Source: Myxococcota bacterium
Lineage (GTDB): Bacteria > Myxococcota_A > Polyangia > HGW-17
Length of the DNA stretch: 64,000 nucleotides
Direction of reading: 5' to 3'
NCBI GenBank assembly: GCA_018821305.1
Contig: JAHJMN010000014.1
Coordinates: 1-64,000 of the forward strand
Shown here: positions 1-7,775 of the stretch, one piece after another
Layout of the letters: each line of letters starts with the position of its first letter
How positions within the stretch are numbered: the first letter of the stretch is position 1
Made by a program: the position numbers and the translations under genes
Notes under the pieces: generated by a model
Databases searched by the model: none
The model's input: the letters and a program-made list of their open reading frames with translations, nothing else
What the model was told of the DNA's origin: nothing

Positions 1-222
1 AATAGCATGTTTTCGTAAACATGCTCAATTTTGATAAAAATTGAATTTCAGGACACGAACTAATTAGTTAATGTCCTGTAATACCAAGTTTTCAAGTTTA
101 GGCCAAATTCCTGCACAGGACATTAAGAATGAAGACCTTGATATTATTGCAGTGTTCTGAATAGCATGTTTTCGTAAACATGCTCAATTTTGATAAAAAT
201 TGAATTTCAGGACACGAACTAA
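1..222 (+). repeat. Dispersed repeat family A, two direct copies plus inverted-repeat core
   Basis: A 63-bp block at 1-63 is repeated without change at 160-222. Each copy holds two palindromes: GCATGTTT/AAACATGC around a 4-base loop, and CAATTTT/AAAATTG. Between the copies lies a perfect 12-bp inverted repeat, TTAATGTCCTGT (68-79) and ACAGGACATTAA (115-126), followed by a segment (AAGAATGAAGACC...) that recurs at 43.8 kb and 47.8 kb. The same module occurs in reverse orientation at 2601-2700 and near 58322. It has no coding capacity and no recognisable transposase. It looks like a non-autonomous or REP-like palindromic element. Confidence 0.8.
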
Positions 223-302
223 CCTCAAAACTTGATCAGACATAAAAATGTTTTTATTTGCCACTCAGAAAAAAACTGATATATCCCAAATGGGAGGTAA
301 TT

Positions 303-572
303 ATGAGAAAACTTCTTTTTTCGTCTTTACTTGTTGTGGTTTTTCTTTTTTCCTGCACATCAGAGACGGATTATTGTCGTGCATTTTGCCAGAAGGCAGG
401 TGAGTGTGCAAACTGTGGTGGAGTGGTTGATATTGATGGGTGCATTGACGACTGTAAAAATCTGGATGATGAGACTCAAGAAAAACTGGTAGATTGTTAC
501 AAAGGTGAGTGTGAAAATTATTTTATGTGCGCTGATATTATTGGCCAGAATCCACCATCCCCATGTAAATAA
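303..572 (+). CDS. Small Cys-rich lipoprotein
   Basis: This encodes an 89-residue protein. The ATG at 303 follows a good ribosome binding site (GGGAGGTAATT); a longer frame from 258 exists, but this start puts the signal peptide at the N-terminus. The hydrophobic stretch ends in the lipobox LFSC, so the mature protein would be lipid-anchored at Cys18. The 72-residue mature part has eleven cysteines, including spaced pairs (YCRAFC, ECANC, CIDDC), which suggests a small disulfide-bonded fold. Similar short Cys-rich lipoproteins are common in myxobacteria-like genomes. Function is unknown. It stands alone between repeats. Confidence 0.75.
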   Translation: MRKLLFSSLLVVVFLFSCTSETDYCRAFCQKAGECANCGGVVDIDGCIDDCKNLDDETQEKLVDCYKGECENYFMCADIIGQNPPSPCK

Positions 573-645
573 TTGTTTTATTTGATAATTTTTTCATATT
601 TACTAAGAGCTTCTGAATTTAATCATCAGTGGAATTAGATATATT

Positions 646-1122
646 TTGAGAAAGACCAATATAAAGACTTCAACGGATCTGAAATCTTCAATTATTTCCC
701 TTCTTGGATCTACACGTGGGACAGTACACGTTGCTGGTCCTCCTGCAATTTTGAAAATTCCCGCGCTTAACCACTTTGATTTGGCAGATGAAAATCATGG
801 ACCTTGGGATGCTTGTATTATTTATAGAAAATTAGGAAAAGATAAAGGCTTAAATAAAAAGATCCTCAACTGGTATATTCTAAACACTAAAGATGATGGA
901 ATAATTATAAGTATTGATTATAGTATTATCAGAGAAGGAAATGGGACGTTCTTCCATCGCCTTGCAGATAAAACGGGCCTTACGATAAATGCCGCAGATA
1001 TGACAGAACTTTTTATGAGTTGCTCTTTGAAATATCCTACTCAGGTCTGGACTCAGGGGATAAGAAGTTTTGTGGTAACATCCGGCATTAAAAAAAATCC
1101 AATTTTTGAAGTAAATAACTAA
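646..1122 (+). CDS. Hypothetical protein, possibly a C-terminal methyltransferase fragment
   Basis: The frame is open from 607 to 1122 with no ATG near its beginning; the first plausible start is TTG at 646, and no ribosome binding site is visible. The protein is about 158 residues. The middle (PWDACIIYRKL, then LNTKDDGIIISIDYS) resembles the post-SAM-site part of class I methyltransferases, where an acidic-loop sequence is followed by a strand and a Gly-rich turn. The N-terminal GxGxG SAM-binding segment is absent. It may therefore be a decayed remnant rather than a working gene. The methyltransferase reading is a weak inference. Confidence 0.4.
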   Translation: MRKTNIKTSTDLKSSIISLLGSTRGTVHVAGPPAILKIPALNHFDLADENHGPWDACIIYRKLGKDKGLNKKILNWYILNTKDDGIIISIDYSIIREGNGTFFHRLADKTGLTINAADMTELFMSCSLKYPTQVWTQGIRSFVVTSGIKKNPIFEVNN

Positions 1123-1141
1123 TACAACTATGCCCACGTAT

Positions 1142-1312
1142 TAGACCGCTTGCGGAATAAAAGGATCGAAATTGGGAAATTGAATATTTGTTTCCAGTCT
1201 TTGTAATTATCCATTGATATTGAATATTTACGCTCTAATCCTGATCCTGATCCTGTTTGCCTGACTATCTGAGTCCCTGTTAAAAAATTTCAGATAAACA
1301 GGAAAACAGGGG
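1142..1312 (+). repeat. Dispersed repeat family B, copy 1 (truncated)
   Basis: This stretch matches the left two-thirds of the element at 59759-60024. It shares the segment TTTGTAATTATCCATTGATA (1199-1218), then a run of CCTGATCCTGATCCTG and AACAGG/CCTGTT palindromic pieces. It lacks the right-hand end and its left end differs (ACCGCTTGCGG, itself a small hairpin). It ends a few bases from the stop codon of the minus-strand GGDEF gene. Confidence 0.7.
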
Positions 1313-1316
1313 GTTG

Positions 1317-2411
1317 CTATTGAGGATTGGCGGATACAGCTGGAACTACGCGATCCCTGCCTCCACCCTTTGCCCGGTAGAGAGCTTCATCAGCTTTTTT
1401 AAGGATCTCTTCCATACTTGAAGCGTCCTGAGGATAAGTTGCCACCCCAATACTGACGCTGAGGTGCCCAAGAGGCTGCTGCTTTGCCCCTGGAACATCC
1501 AGAAGATTTATACCCTGACGAAGTCTTTCCGCTCTGATTAGAGCTCCTTCTTTACTTGTCTGCGGGAGTATTAGAACAAATTCCTCACCTCCATACCTGC
1601 CTATTATGTCAGATTTACGGGAAGGTGAAATGTCACTATTTCCATCGATAAGGAACTTTGAGACAGATTTTAATACTATATCTCCTACATCGTGACCGAG
1701 CCTGTCGTTGTAAAGTTTAAAATGATCAACATCACAGAAGAGAATTGAGACTTCACTCGAATATCGTTGAGATCTTGCAATTTCTTCTTCCAATCTGGAC
1801 TTGATAGTAACATGGTTGTATAATCCAGTGAGCCCATCACGGATAGCAGCTTTTTTTAATTCGGCGTTTGCCTCTTCAAGGTCCCGGAGCGCTTCCATCA
1901 ACTGATTGGTTCGTTCATCAAGAGATTGTCTGAGCAGTTCCCGGTGGCGTTTTAGTTCTTCATTGGTTGCTATCAGAGATTGATTGGCGTACTTCAGTTC
2001 AAGAAGTAAAATTTCATTCTTTTTCTCCAGATCCGATAATTGATTCATTTGATGAAGGACCGCTGTCAGTTCATGAAGATCCCAGGGTTTTTGTATAAAA
2101 TAATTTATGGATCCCATATTGACAGCCTTCATAGCTATCTCTGCATCACTCCGTCCTGTCATCAAAATACGTTTCGCTTGTGGAGCTAAACGCTTGGTTT
2201 CCCCAAATAATTCAATACCATTGATTCCCCCGGGCATGAACATATCACTTATTATAATTTTTACATCCAAACCGGATCTCAGGAGGGACAGTGCCTTTTC
2301 ACCGGATTCTGCTTCGGTAACTTGATATTCATCAAATAGAGCTCTCCGGATTGAGGATCTGATGTGTGGTTCATCGTCAACAATAAGAAGTCCTGATAAC
2401 TGTTCTGTCAC
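1317..2411 (-). CDS. Response regulator with GGDEF output (diguanylate cyclase)
   Basis: The GTG start at 2411 has GAGG six bases upstream; a TTG twelve bases earlier has no ribosome binding site. The 364-residue protein has a receiver domain (residues about 6-125) with acidic pocket DDE, phosphoacceptor Asp56 in IISDMFMPGG and Lys108. A coiled-coil linker (about 126-190) leads to a GGDEF domain (about 195-360) with signature GGEEF at 274-278 and metal-ligand Asp in FCDVDHF. An RKSD inhibitory I-site lies five residues before the signature. It should make cyclic di-GMP when phosphorylated and be inhibited by its product. No cognate kinase is adjacent. Confidence 0.9.
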   Translation of the reverse strand: MTEQLSGLLIVDDEPHIRSSIRRALFDEYQVTEAESGEKALSLLRSGLDVKIIISDMFMPGGINGIELFGETKRLAPQAKRILMTGRSDAEIAMKAVNMGSINYFIQKPWDLHELTAVLHQMNQLSDLEKKNEILLLELKYANQSLIATNEELKRHRELLRQSLDERTNQLMEALRDLEEANAELKKAAIRDGLTGLYNHVTIKSRLEEEIARSQRYSSEVSILFCDVDHFKLYNDRLGHDVGDIVLKSVSKFLIDGNSDISPSRKSDIIGRYGGEEFVLILPQTSKEGALIRAERLRQGINLLDVPGAKQQPLGHLSVSIGVATYPQDASSMEEILKKADEALYRAKGGGRDRVVPAVSANPQ

Positions 2412-2898
2412 AACGTTCCTCAAAATCTTAAAAGATAATTAGTTCCTATAAATTCCGGTTAAAAAAATCAGGAATAAAGGTAATTTTAAGATCATATACT
2501 TTCATTGAAAAAACTCAATTTTTATGGCAATTACCGCAATGACCAATAGGAGTCATAGAGGGAATTCCGAGAAAATATAATCCTGATTTCCTGTCCTGAT
2601 TTAGCTCGTGTCATGAAATTCAATTTTTGTTAAAATTGAGCATATTAAAAAATATACTATTCAGAACACTACAATAATTTCAAACTTTTCATTCTTAACG
2701 TCTAAAACGCATTTCCGAAGGAAATCGTAAAAGACGGCAACTGTTTTCGTAGAAACCAGAGAGTCCTGTGCCCAAATTTGATGAAAAATCTGAAATCAGT
2801 ACTTCAGGACTCCAACAAATTATATGTATATTCAAGTTCTAAACTCTTTTATCGGACTCTTTTGGAATAAATAAAGAAGAAAATTCGTAAGAGAAGAG
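2412..2898. other. Intergenic region with an inverted family A repeat
   Basis: No gene is visible in about 490 bases. 2601-2700 is a reverse-orientation, diverged copy of the module at about 119-222. 2708-2727 carries a hairpin with arms ATTTCC/GGAAAT and a 3-base loop. Further GAGTCCTG/CAGGACTC-like pieces flank 2770-2812. Confidence 0.6.
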
Positions 2899-2926
2899 TT
2901 GAAAATCGTCGGACGGGTAGTATTGT
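2899..2926 (+). promoter_or_regulatory. Candidate sigma-70 promoter for the tail-lipoprotein cluster
   Basis: TTGAAA at 2899-2904 and TATTGT at 2921-2926 are separated by 16 bases, 37 bases upstream of the first lipoprotein start. This is a pattern match only. A separate perfect TATAAT (3798-3803) without a good -35 box precedes the third lipoprotein. Confidence 0.4.
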
Positions 2927-2963
2927 GTTTACTCTGGAGATTAACCTGAAATGGAGGCCAATT

Positions 2964-3197
2964 ATGTATAAACTAGCGTTAGTAATATTTATTATTCTGT
3001 CCACAGGATGTGCATCAAGACAAAATTCCCATCAACAAATGAATACATCGGAAGAAAAAATGGCTCCGGGAAAAACTGAAGATCAGACAAAAACTACCGG
3101 AGCTGCAACTCCAGCAATAAAAACACCTGGAAATAAAGTACAACCAACTACCAGTGGTCATCGTAATGATATGGAAGGTACTGAAGATATACAATGA
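2964..3197 (+). CDS. Small lipoprotein 1 of 3 with conserved C-terminal tail
   Basis: This encodes a 77-residue lipoprotein starting at the ATG at 2964 (site GGAGG seven bases upstream). The signal peptide ends in lipobox STGC at residues 14-17. The mature body is low-complexity and rich in Lys, Thr, Pro and Glu, with no recognisable fold. The last residues read TSGHRNDMEGTEDIQ; the first 13 of these are identical to the ends of the next two genes. The stop codon overlaps the next start (ATGA), so the first two genes should be translationally coupled. The function and meaning of the tail are unknown. Confidence 0.8.
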   Translation: MYKLALVIFIILSTGCASRQNSHQQMNTSEEKMAPGKTEDQTKTTGAATPAIKTPGNKVQPTTSGHRNDMEGTEDIQ

Positions 3198-3763
3198 AAA
3201 CATTAATTATTTGCTTTATTTTTGTATCTTTCCTGGGGTGTTCTAAAAAAGAAAAAGAACCAAGAACAGCTCCGGATGAAAAAAATAAAATAGAAATAGC
3301 CCCTGAGGAGAAAAAGACAGTTCCCGACAGTGAACCTTTAAAACAAAAAACAAATCAGGATGTGAAAACTGATACATTAAAGGAAAAAGAGTCGAAGGAT
3401 TCTACAGATCTGAAAAAAGTCGAAGATAAATCTGCTGACGAAAAAGTTCCCAATGCACCTGCAAAAAAGCCTGCTCCCAAGAGTGAAGATCTTAAGAAAG
3501 AACTCAAAGGTATTATGGGAAATGGATTAAAAATGAAATCCTTTGGTGGAAGCGGAGGTAAGGGAGGGATTGGTGGAGGAGGCGGTAGCAGTGGAGGTTT
3601 TGGATTAAAAAGCGGACGTGGAGGAGCACGTAGTAGCAGACCCATAGGTGCGATGTCTTCTTCAATGCGTAGAAAATGCAATCCGGGAGATCCTCTGTGC
3701 GGAGCTGGAACTAAGACTTCCGGTCATCGAAATGACATGGAAGGCACAGAAGACGCCGATTAG
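3194..3763 (+). CDS. Gly-rich lipoprotein 2 of 3 with conserved C-terminal tail
   Basis: This encodes a 189-residue lipoprotein overlapping the previous gene by 4 bases. The lipobox FLGC ends at Cys16. A long Lys/Glu/Asp-rich linker (about 17-108) is followed by a Gly/Ser-rich segment (about 115-150) and a short CNPGDPLCG motif that could form a small disulfide loop. It ends TSGHRNDMEGTEDAD. The architecture looks like an anchored flexible stalk presenting a C-terminal peptide. No catalytic domain is visible. It was probably formed by sharing or duplicating the tail with its neighbours while the bodies diverged or were exchanged. Confidence 0.8.
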   Translation: MKTLIICFIFVSFLGCSKKEKEPRTAPDEKNKIEIAPEEKKTVPDSEPLKQKTNQDVKTDTLKEKESKDSTDLKKVEDKSADEKVPNAPAKKPAPKSEDLKKELKGIMGNGLKMKSFGGSGGKGGIGGGGGSSGGFGLKSGRGGARSSRPIGAMSSSMRRKCNPGDPLCGAGTKTSGHRNDMEGTEDAD

Positions 3764-3835
3764 TTTTTCGGAAAAAGATTTGTTTTGATTACTGGGATAT
3801 AATAGTTCTGAATTGGATTTAATATAAGGAGAAAA

Positions 3836-4114
3836 ATGTATAAGTTACTGATAGCTATTGTTATTGTTGGAATTTATGGTTGTTCCAAGCCGCAACCAAA
3901 AGATTGCGCTCATCCAAGACCCACGGCTGATTCCACAGTCAAAGAACGGGGCACAACTGCCGACACTGATAAAAGGAAGACCATTAAATTAGAGGAATCC
4001 AAAGGTCCTAAAAAAGATGTAATTGCTCCAATGATCCCATCAAAACCAGATGGTTCTGATAAAGAAACTTCTGGTCATCGAAATGACATGGAAGGCACCG
4101 AAGACGCTGACTAA
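3836..4114 (+). CDS. Small lipoprotein 3 of 3 with conserved C-terminal tail
   Basis: This encodes a 92-residue lipoprotein whose ATG follows AAGGAGAAAA. The lipobox IYGC is at residues 13-16. The body is short, charged and low-complexity (Lys, Asp, Thr, Pro), and the protein ends TSGHRNDMEGTEDAD, identical to lipoprotein 2. It is 72 bases from the previous gene, with a TATAAT box in the gap, so it may also be transcribed separately. Its stop overlaps the stop region of the convergent recD2-like gene by 4 bases. Confidence 0.8.
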   Translation: MYKLLIAIVIVGIYGCSKPQPKDCAHPRPTADSTVKERGTTADTDKRKTIKLEESKGPKKDVIAPMIPSKPDGSDKETSGHRNDMEGTEDAD

Positions 4115-6318
4115 TTGCTTTTTATATATTTTTGAATTTTTTCAGCCAGTTTCGAATATCTCTTTGTCCTTGCAAAATTAGATATTGCCATTCTCATTGC
4201 CTTTTTTGTTCCAACCATTACTACAAGTTTTTTTGCTCGCGTAACAGCGGTGTAAATTAGATTTCGCTGAAGCATTATCGTATGCTGGGTGTGAACCGGA
4301 ATTATCACGGCGCTGTATTCACTCCCCTGGCTTTTATGAATACTTATAGCGTATGCCAAAGAGAGATCTCCCATATCTGATCTCTGTACTTCAATAATTC
4401 TTTCATCAAACTGAACGTTGATGCTGGTGTTTTCACGGTCGATAGAGACAATTCTACCAATATCTCCATTAAAAACGCCAAGATCATAATTGTTCCGGAG
4501 TTGAATTACGCGATCTCCTGTGTGCCAAATGTAGTTATTAAATTTAATCTGGTCACTACTGGAATTCAGGTTTTTCTGTAAAATTAAATTAAGATTTTCC
4601 GTACCAAGCACGCCCCGATGCATGGGTGTGAGAACCTGAACTTCTGAAAATGGATCAAAGGCATACGAGTCTGGAATACGTTTAGTTACAAGTTCGTTAA
4701 TTATCCTTATAACATCCTGTGGATCTTCTTTTTCAATAAAAAATAAATCACCATTTCCACCCTTGCCAGTTATCAGATCCAGACCATTATTGATATTGTG
4801 AGCACATTTCACAATAAAGCTTTCTTCCGCCTGACGATAAATTGTATTGAGGCGTACTACACATATTTCACCACATTCAATCAGATCCTCTAAAACAGTT
4901 CCTGCTCCAACAGAAGGTAACTGATCATGATCTCCCACCAGGATAAGGCCTGCGGATGATGGAAGTGCTCTTATAAGGTGATACATAAGGGCAAGATCAA
5001 CCATGGAAACCTCATCAATGATTAGATAATCTGTTTCAAGTTGATTTTCATGGTTTTTTCCCCAGGTTCTCAGTCTTGGTTGAAATTCAAGCAAGCGATG
5101 GATCGTTTTTGCTTCTAATCCGGAAGCTTCTGAAAGTCTCTTTGCCGCTCTTCCCGTTGGTGCCGCGAGCATAATTCTGAAGCCTTCATTCATTACTATT
5201 TCACAAATGGCACGGACAAGGGTTGTTTTTCCTGTACCTGGCCCACCAGTAATGACAGTCACACCTCCACCGAGGGCTGTTTTTACAGCTGTTATCTGTG
5301 TTTCATCAAAAACCATATCCATTTTTTCATCAACAAGTTGTCGGATATCTTCTCTATCAGGATTTATGCCTGATTTAGGAGTATTAAGAAGATCCCCAAG
5401 TTCTTTTGCGAGAAAAGTTTCATATATATGGAATCTTTTAAGATAGACATCATCGTTTTCAATAACGATATTATTTCTAAAAACCAATCTCTCAAGAATT
5501 GCGTCGATATCAAGATCTGGAATTTCAAGATAAAGCGAAGCCTTTTCAAGAACATCTGTTTTAGGAAGAAATACATGTCCAGCGTTTTCAGATTCTTTCA
5601 GAATGTACAAAACAGCCGCTTCCAACCGAAAGGGACTGTTTGAATCAAAACCCATGGTTCGAGCTATTCGATCTGCTGTATGAAAACCGATTCCCCATAT
5701 TTCATCTGCAAGTCGGTATGGGTTTTCTTTTACCACTTCAATAGTTTTGTCTTTATATTTACTGTATATTTTCAGTGAAGTCCCCAGCCCAACACCATAA
5801 CTTTGAAGCCATACCATGACTTGAGCCATGTGTTTTCGTTCTAAAAAACTGCGAGAAATACTTTCACACCGGACTTTTCCGATTCCTTCAACTTCCATAA
5901 GTTTGTGCGGCTTATTTTCTATAATACTAAGAGTGTCTGCACCGAAATGATTAACTATTCGTTCGGCAAAAGAGATACCGATCCCGTTAACAAGACCGCT
6001 ACCAAGAAATCGTATAAGTCCTTCTTTAGTCGCCGGTTGGGTCATTTCCCATCGCGTAATCCGAAACTGTGGTCCGAATTTTCCGTTAATTTCCCAAGTG
6101 CCTTCAGTTTTGAGCCATGTACCGGGTGCAAGATCGCCAATCATTCCAACGCAGGTTAAAATGTTATCTTCACCTTCACGACGGGCTTTCAGAACGGTAA
6201 ATCCAGAATCGGAGCTATGAAAAGTAATTGTAATTATTTCACAATTGAAAATTTCGGTCCTTCCGGCCAGAGAAGGATCAGGTATTTCAAGTTTTCCTGT
6301 TCTGAAAAAGTTATCCAC
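4111..6318 (-). CDS. recD2: RecD2-like superfamily 1B DNA helicase
   Basis: This encodes a 735-residue protein starting with GTG. An N-terminal OB-like/helix-hairpin-helix portion (about 1-300; GSGLVNGIG, EGIGKV, GIGFHTADRIA) is followed by the helicase core. Walker A GGPGTGKTT is at about 358-366, Walker B IIDEVSM at about 433-439, GDHDQLPSVGAG follows, and the late motif HKSQGSEY lies near the C-terminus. The length and N-terminal extension fit stand-alone RecD2 (5'-3' helicase) rather than RecBCD-bound RecD; no recB or recC is nearby. Its likely role is DNA repair or replication-fork processing. Confidence 0.93.
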   Translation of the reverse strand: MDNFFRTGKLEIPDPSLAGRTEIFNCEIITITFHSSDSGFTVLKARREGEDNILTCVGMIGDLAPGTWLKTEGTWEINGKFGPQFRITRWEMTQPATKEGLIRFLGSGLVNGIGISFAERIVNHFGADTLSIIENKPHKLMEVEGIGKVRCESISRSFLERKHMAQVMVWLQSYGVGLGTSLKIYSKYKDKTIEVVKENPYRLADEIWGIGFHTADRIARTMGFDSNSPFRLEAAVLYILKESENAGHVFLPKTDVLEKASLYLEIPDLDIDAILERLVFRNNIVIENDDVYLKRFHIYETFLAKELGDLLNTPKSGINPDREDIRQLVDEKMDMVFDETQITAVKTALGGGVTVITGGPGTGKTTLVRAICEIVMNEGFRIMLAAPTGRAAKRLSEASGLEAKTIHRLLEFQPRLRTWGKNHENQLETDYLIIDEVSMVDLALMYHLIRALPSSAGLILVGDHDQLPSVGAGTVLEDLIECGEICVVRLNTIYRQAEESFIVKCAHNINNGLDLITGKGGNGDLFFIEKEDPQDVIRIINELVTKRIPDSYAFDPFSEVQVLTPMHRGVLGTENLNLILQKNLNSSSDQIKFNNYIWHTGDRVIQLRNNYDLGVFNGDIGRIVSIDRENTSINVQFDERIIEVQRSDMGDLSLAYAISIHKSQGSEYSAVIIPVHTQHTIMLQRNLIYTAVTRAKKLVVMVGTKKAMRMAISNFARTKRYSKLAEKIQKYIKSN

Positions 6319-6618
6319 TTTGGGTTCTCAAATCCGGTGATTAGTATTTCTTTGAATTATTTTCAAAATTACAGTTGAATCACCTGAAAAACAAAAATCA
6401 TTAACGATGGTATCTGTGTATTTGCCATAAACTCGGAAATTTGTTATACAACATCACTGTCGGATTACAAAAGATAATTCCGAAAACTGGACTCTAACCG
6501 GGGATTCGGAAAAAACTCATTATCCGGAGTATTATCCCGTTTTTTGTCATGAAGTTGCAAAAAATTTTGTGCAGAAACATGTATTTTGTTAAATTTTTTC
6601 GTAAATTAAGTTTAATAT
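6319..6618. other. Divergent intergenic region
   Basis: About 300 AT-rich bases between two divergent genes. I see no open frame, tRNA or clear repeat. The regulatory regions of both flanking genes presumably lie here, but no convincing promoter stands out. Confidence 0.5.
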
Positions 6619-7176
6619 ATGAATAGTTTCCTCAGGTTTAAAAAAATTGAAATACCTCAAGGTACCCTCTGTGGGGTTATCAGTGACACTCATTCGACTT
6701 TTTTGGACGACGACACTGAAAGAACAATAAATAATTATTTCAGTAATATATCTACAATTCTCCATCTGGGAGATGTAACTCATCCATCAGTAATCAATGA
6801 TCTTGAGGCCCTTGGTTACACCGTCCATGCGGTTTTGGGAAACAATGACCGACTTTTAGCATCTCCTCATGTTATTATTATTGAGTCTGGACCGTTTAAT
6901 ATTGCTATGATTCATGGTGGTGGTGGTGGTTATCAGACTGTTGAAAATAGAGCACTGAGAATTGTCAGAACATTGTATTCAGGGCCAATTGACTGTTTGA
7001 TGTATGGACATACCCATGTTCCCCGGGATCATTTTCGCGACGGGATCAGGTTTTTAAATCCAGGTTCCCTTTGTTATCCAAGAGAAGATATTGAAAGCCT
7101 ATTCCCCCCCGTTCCCCATGCTGCATTTTTCAGTACTGATTCAGATGGAATTAATTTTGATATATTTACAGTATGA
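6619..7176 (+). CDS. YfcE/MJ0936-family metallophosphodiesterase
   Basis: This encodes a 185-residue protein with the full set of calcineurin-like metal ligands: SDTH (about 23-26), LGD, GNND, an IHG histidine and C-terminal GHTHVP. The family hydrolyses phosphodiester bonds with Mn or similar metals and is cytoplasmic; the physiological substrate is usually unknown. The start ATG lacks an obvious ribosome binding site, and the first 16 residues precede the usual family N-terminus. It stands alone. Confidence 0.88.
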   Translation: MNSFLRFKKIEIPQGTLCGVISDTHSTFLDDDTERTINNYFSNISTILHLGDVTHPSVINDLEALGYTVHAVLGNNDRLLASPHVIIIESGPFNIAMIHGGGGGYQTVENRALRIVRTLYSGPIDCLMYGHTHVPRDHFRDGIRFLNPGSLCYPREDIESLFPPVPHAAFFSTDSDGINFDIFTV

Positions 7177-7220
7177 CAAAGACTTTTTTTATCTTTTTTT
7201 TATCTTTCGTTGAATGCATC

Positions 7221-7270
7221 TTGAAATTGCCCGTATGTGCGCTTATAACTGGAAGTGGTTTGCTAACCAC
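7221..7270 (+). promoter_or_regulatory. Strong sigma-70 promoter candidate plus 5' leader hairpin
   Basis: TTGAAA (7221-7226) and TATAAC (7244-7249) are 17 bases apart, predicting a start near 7256. A perfect 6-bp hairpin, GTGGTT/AACCAC with a 4-base loop (7255-7270), would lie at the very 5' end of the transcript, a placement known to protect mRNA. The gene it serves begins at 7295. Confidence 0.65.
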
Positions 7271-7294
7271 TAAAACCTAATGGAAGGAGTAAAA

Positions 7295-7699
7295 ATGAGG
7301 AAATTAGCTATTTTGACAAGTATTTTAACTCTCAGCGCTGCAACAATTCTCTCTGGATGCGTTGTATCAGCACAGCCCGCAACGGTTTCCTATTCGTACG
7401 GAGGATGGAATCCCTATTATTATCAAGGAGCTTTGGTATACTTTGATAGTTTTGGAAGACCCTATTATTACGCTGGTGGTGTAAGAGTTTGGGTTCCTTC
7501 AACATGGGTACAATACAATTCTGCAGTAAGTTATTACAGAGTTAACAGACACCGTTATACCAGATGGCATGGCAGATATCATAGACCTTCACACTTCAGA
7601 TATCGCAGACCTGTCAGAACCGTACACAGAACTCGCGTTGTACATCGCCGGACACCTGCCCGTACCCGTACAGTTCGTGTAAGACACAAACGCCGTTAA
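7295..7699 (+). CDS. Tyr/Arg-rich lipoprotein
   Basis: This encodes 134 residues; the ATG at 7295 is preferred over one at 7280 because GGAAGGAG lies just ahead of it. The lipobox LSGC follows a 20-residue signal. The mature part begins with an aromatic stretch (YSYGGWNPYYYQG, SFGRPYYYAGG, VWVPSTW) and ends in a strongly basic Arg/His-rich tail (about 85-134). Basic tails of this kind can bind polyanions such as peptidoglycan-linked polymers, LPS or nucleic acid; this is inference. It is monocistronic, with its own promoter, leader hairpin and terminator, which suggests an abundant structural product. Confidence 0.75.
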   Translation: MRKLAILTSILTLSAATILSGCVVSAQPATVSYSYGGWNPYYYQGALVYFDSFGRPYYYAGGVRVWVPSTWVQYNSAVSYYRVNRHRYTRWHGRYHRPSHFRYRRPVRTVHRTRVVHRRTPARTRTVRVRHKRR

Positions 7700-7720
7700 T
7701 CTAAACTGATTTCAGTTTTA

Positions 7721-7748
7721 AACCCCCTCACAGCAGGGGGTTTTTTTT
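7721..7748 (+). terminator. Rho-independent terminator
   Basis: A perfect 8-bp stem, AACCCCCT/AGGGGGTT with a 6-base loop, is followed directly by eight T residues, 21 bases after the stop codon of the Tyr/Arg-rich lipoprotein. Confidence 0.93.
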
Positions 7749-7775
7749 CTCAATTGTATGTACTTATTTTAAATA

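Noticed and set aside
1-63. Integron attC sites in the palindromic repeats
   Set aside because: The inverted repeats (TTAATGTCCTGT) lack the GTTRRRY/RYYYAAC core sites, and no integrase or cassette series is present.
1-222. CRISPR-like array
   Set aside because: Only two direct copies of a 63-bp block, with a palindromic element between them, no regular spacers and no cas genes.
4111-6318. Part of a RecBCD or defence locus
   Set aside because: The helicase has a full stand-alone RecD2 layout, and no recB, recC or defence-associated gene is next to it.
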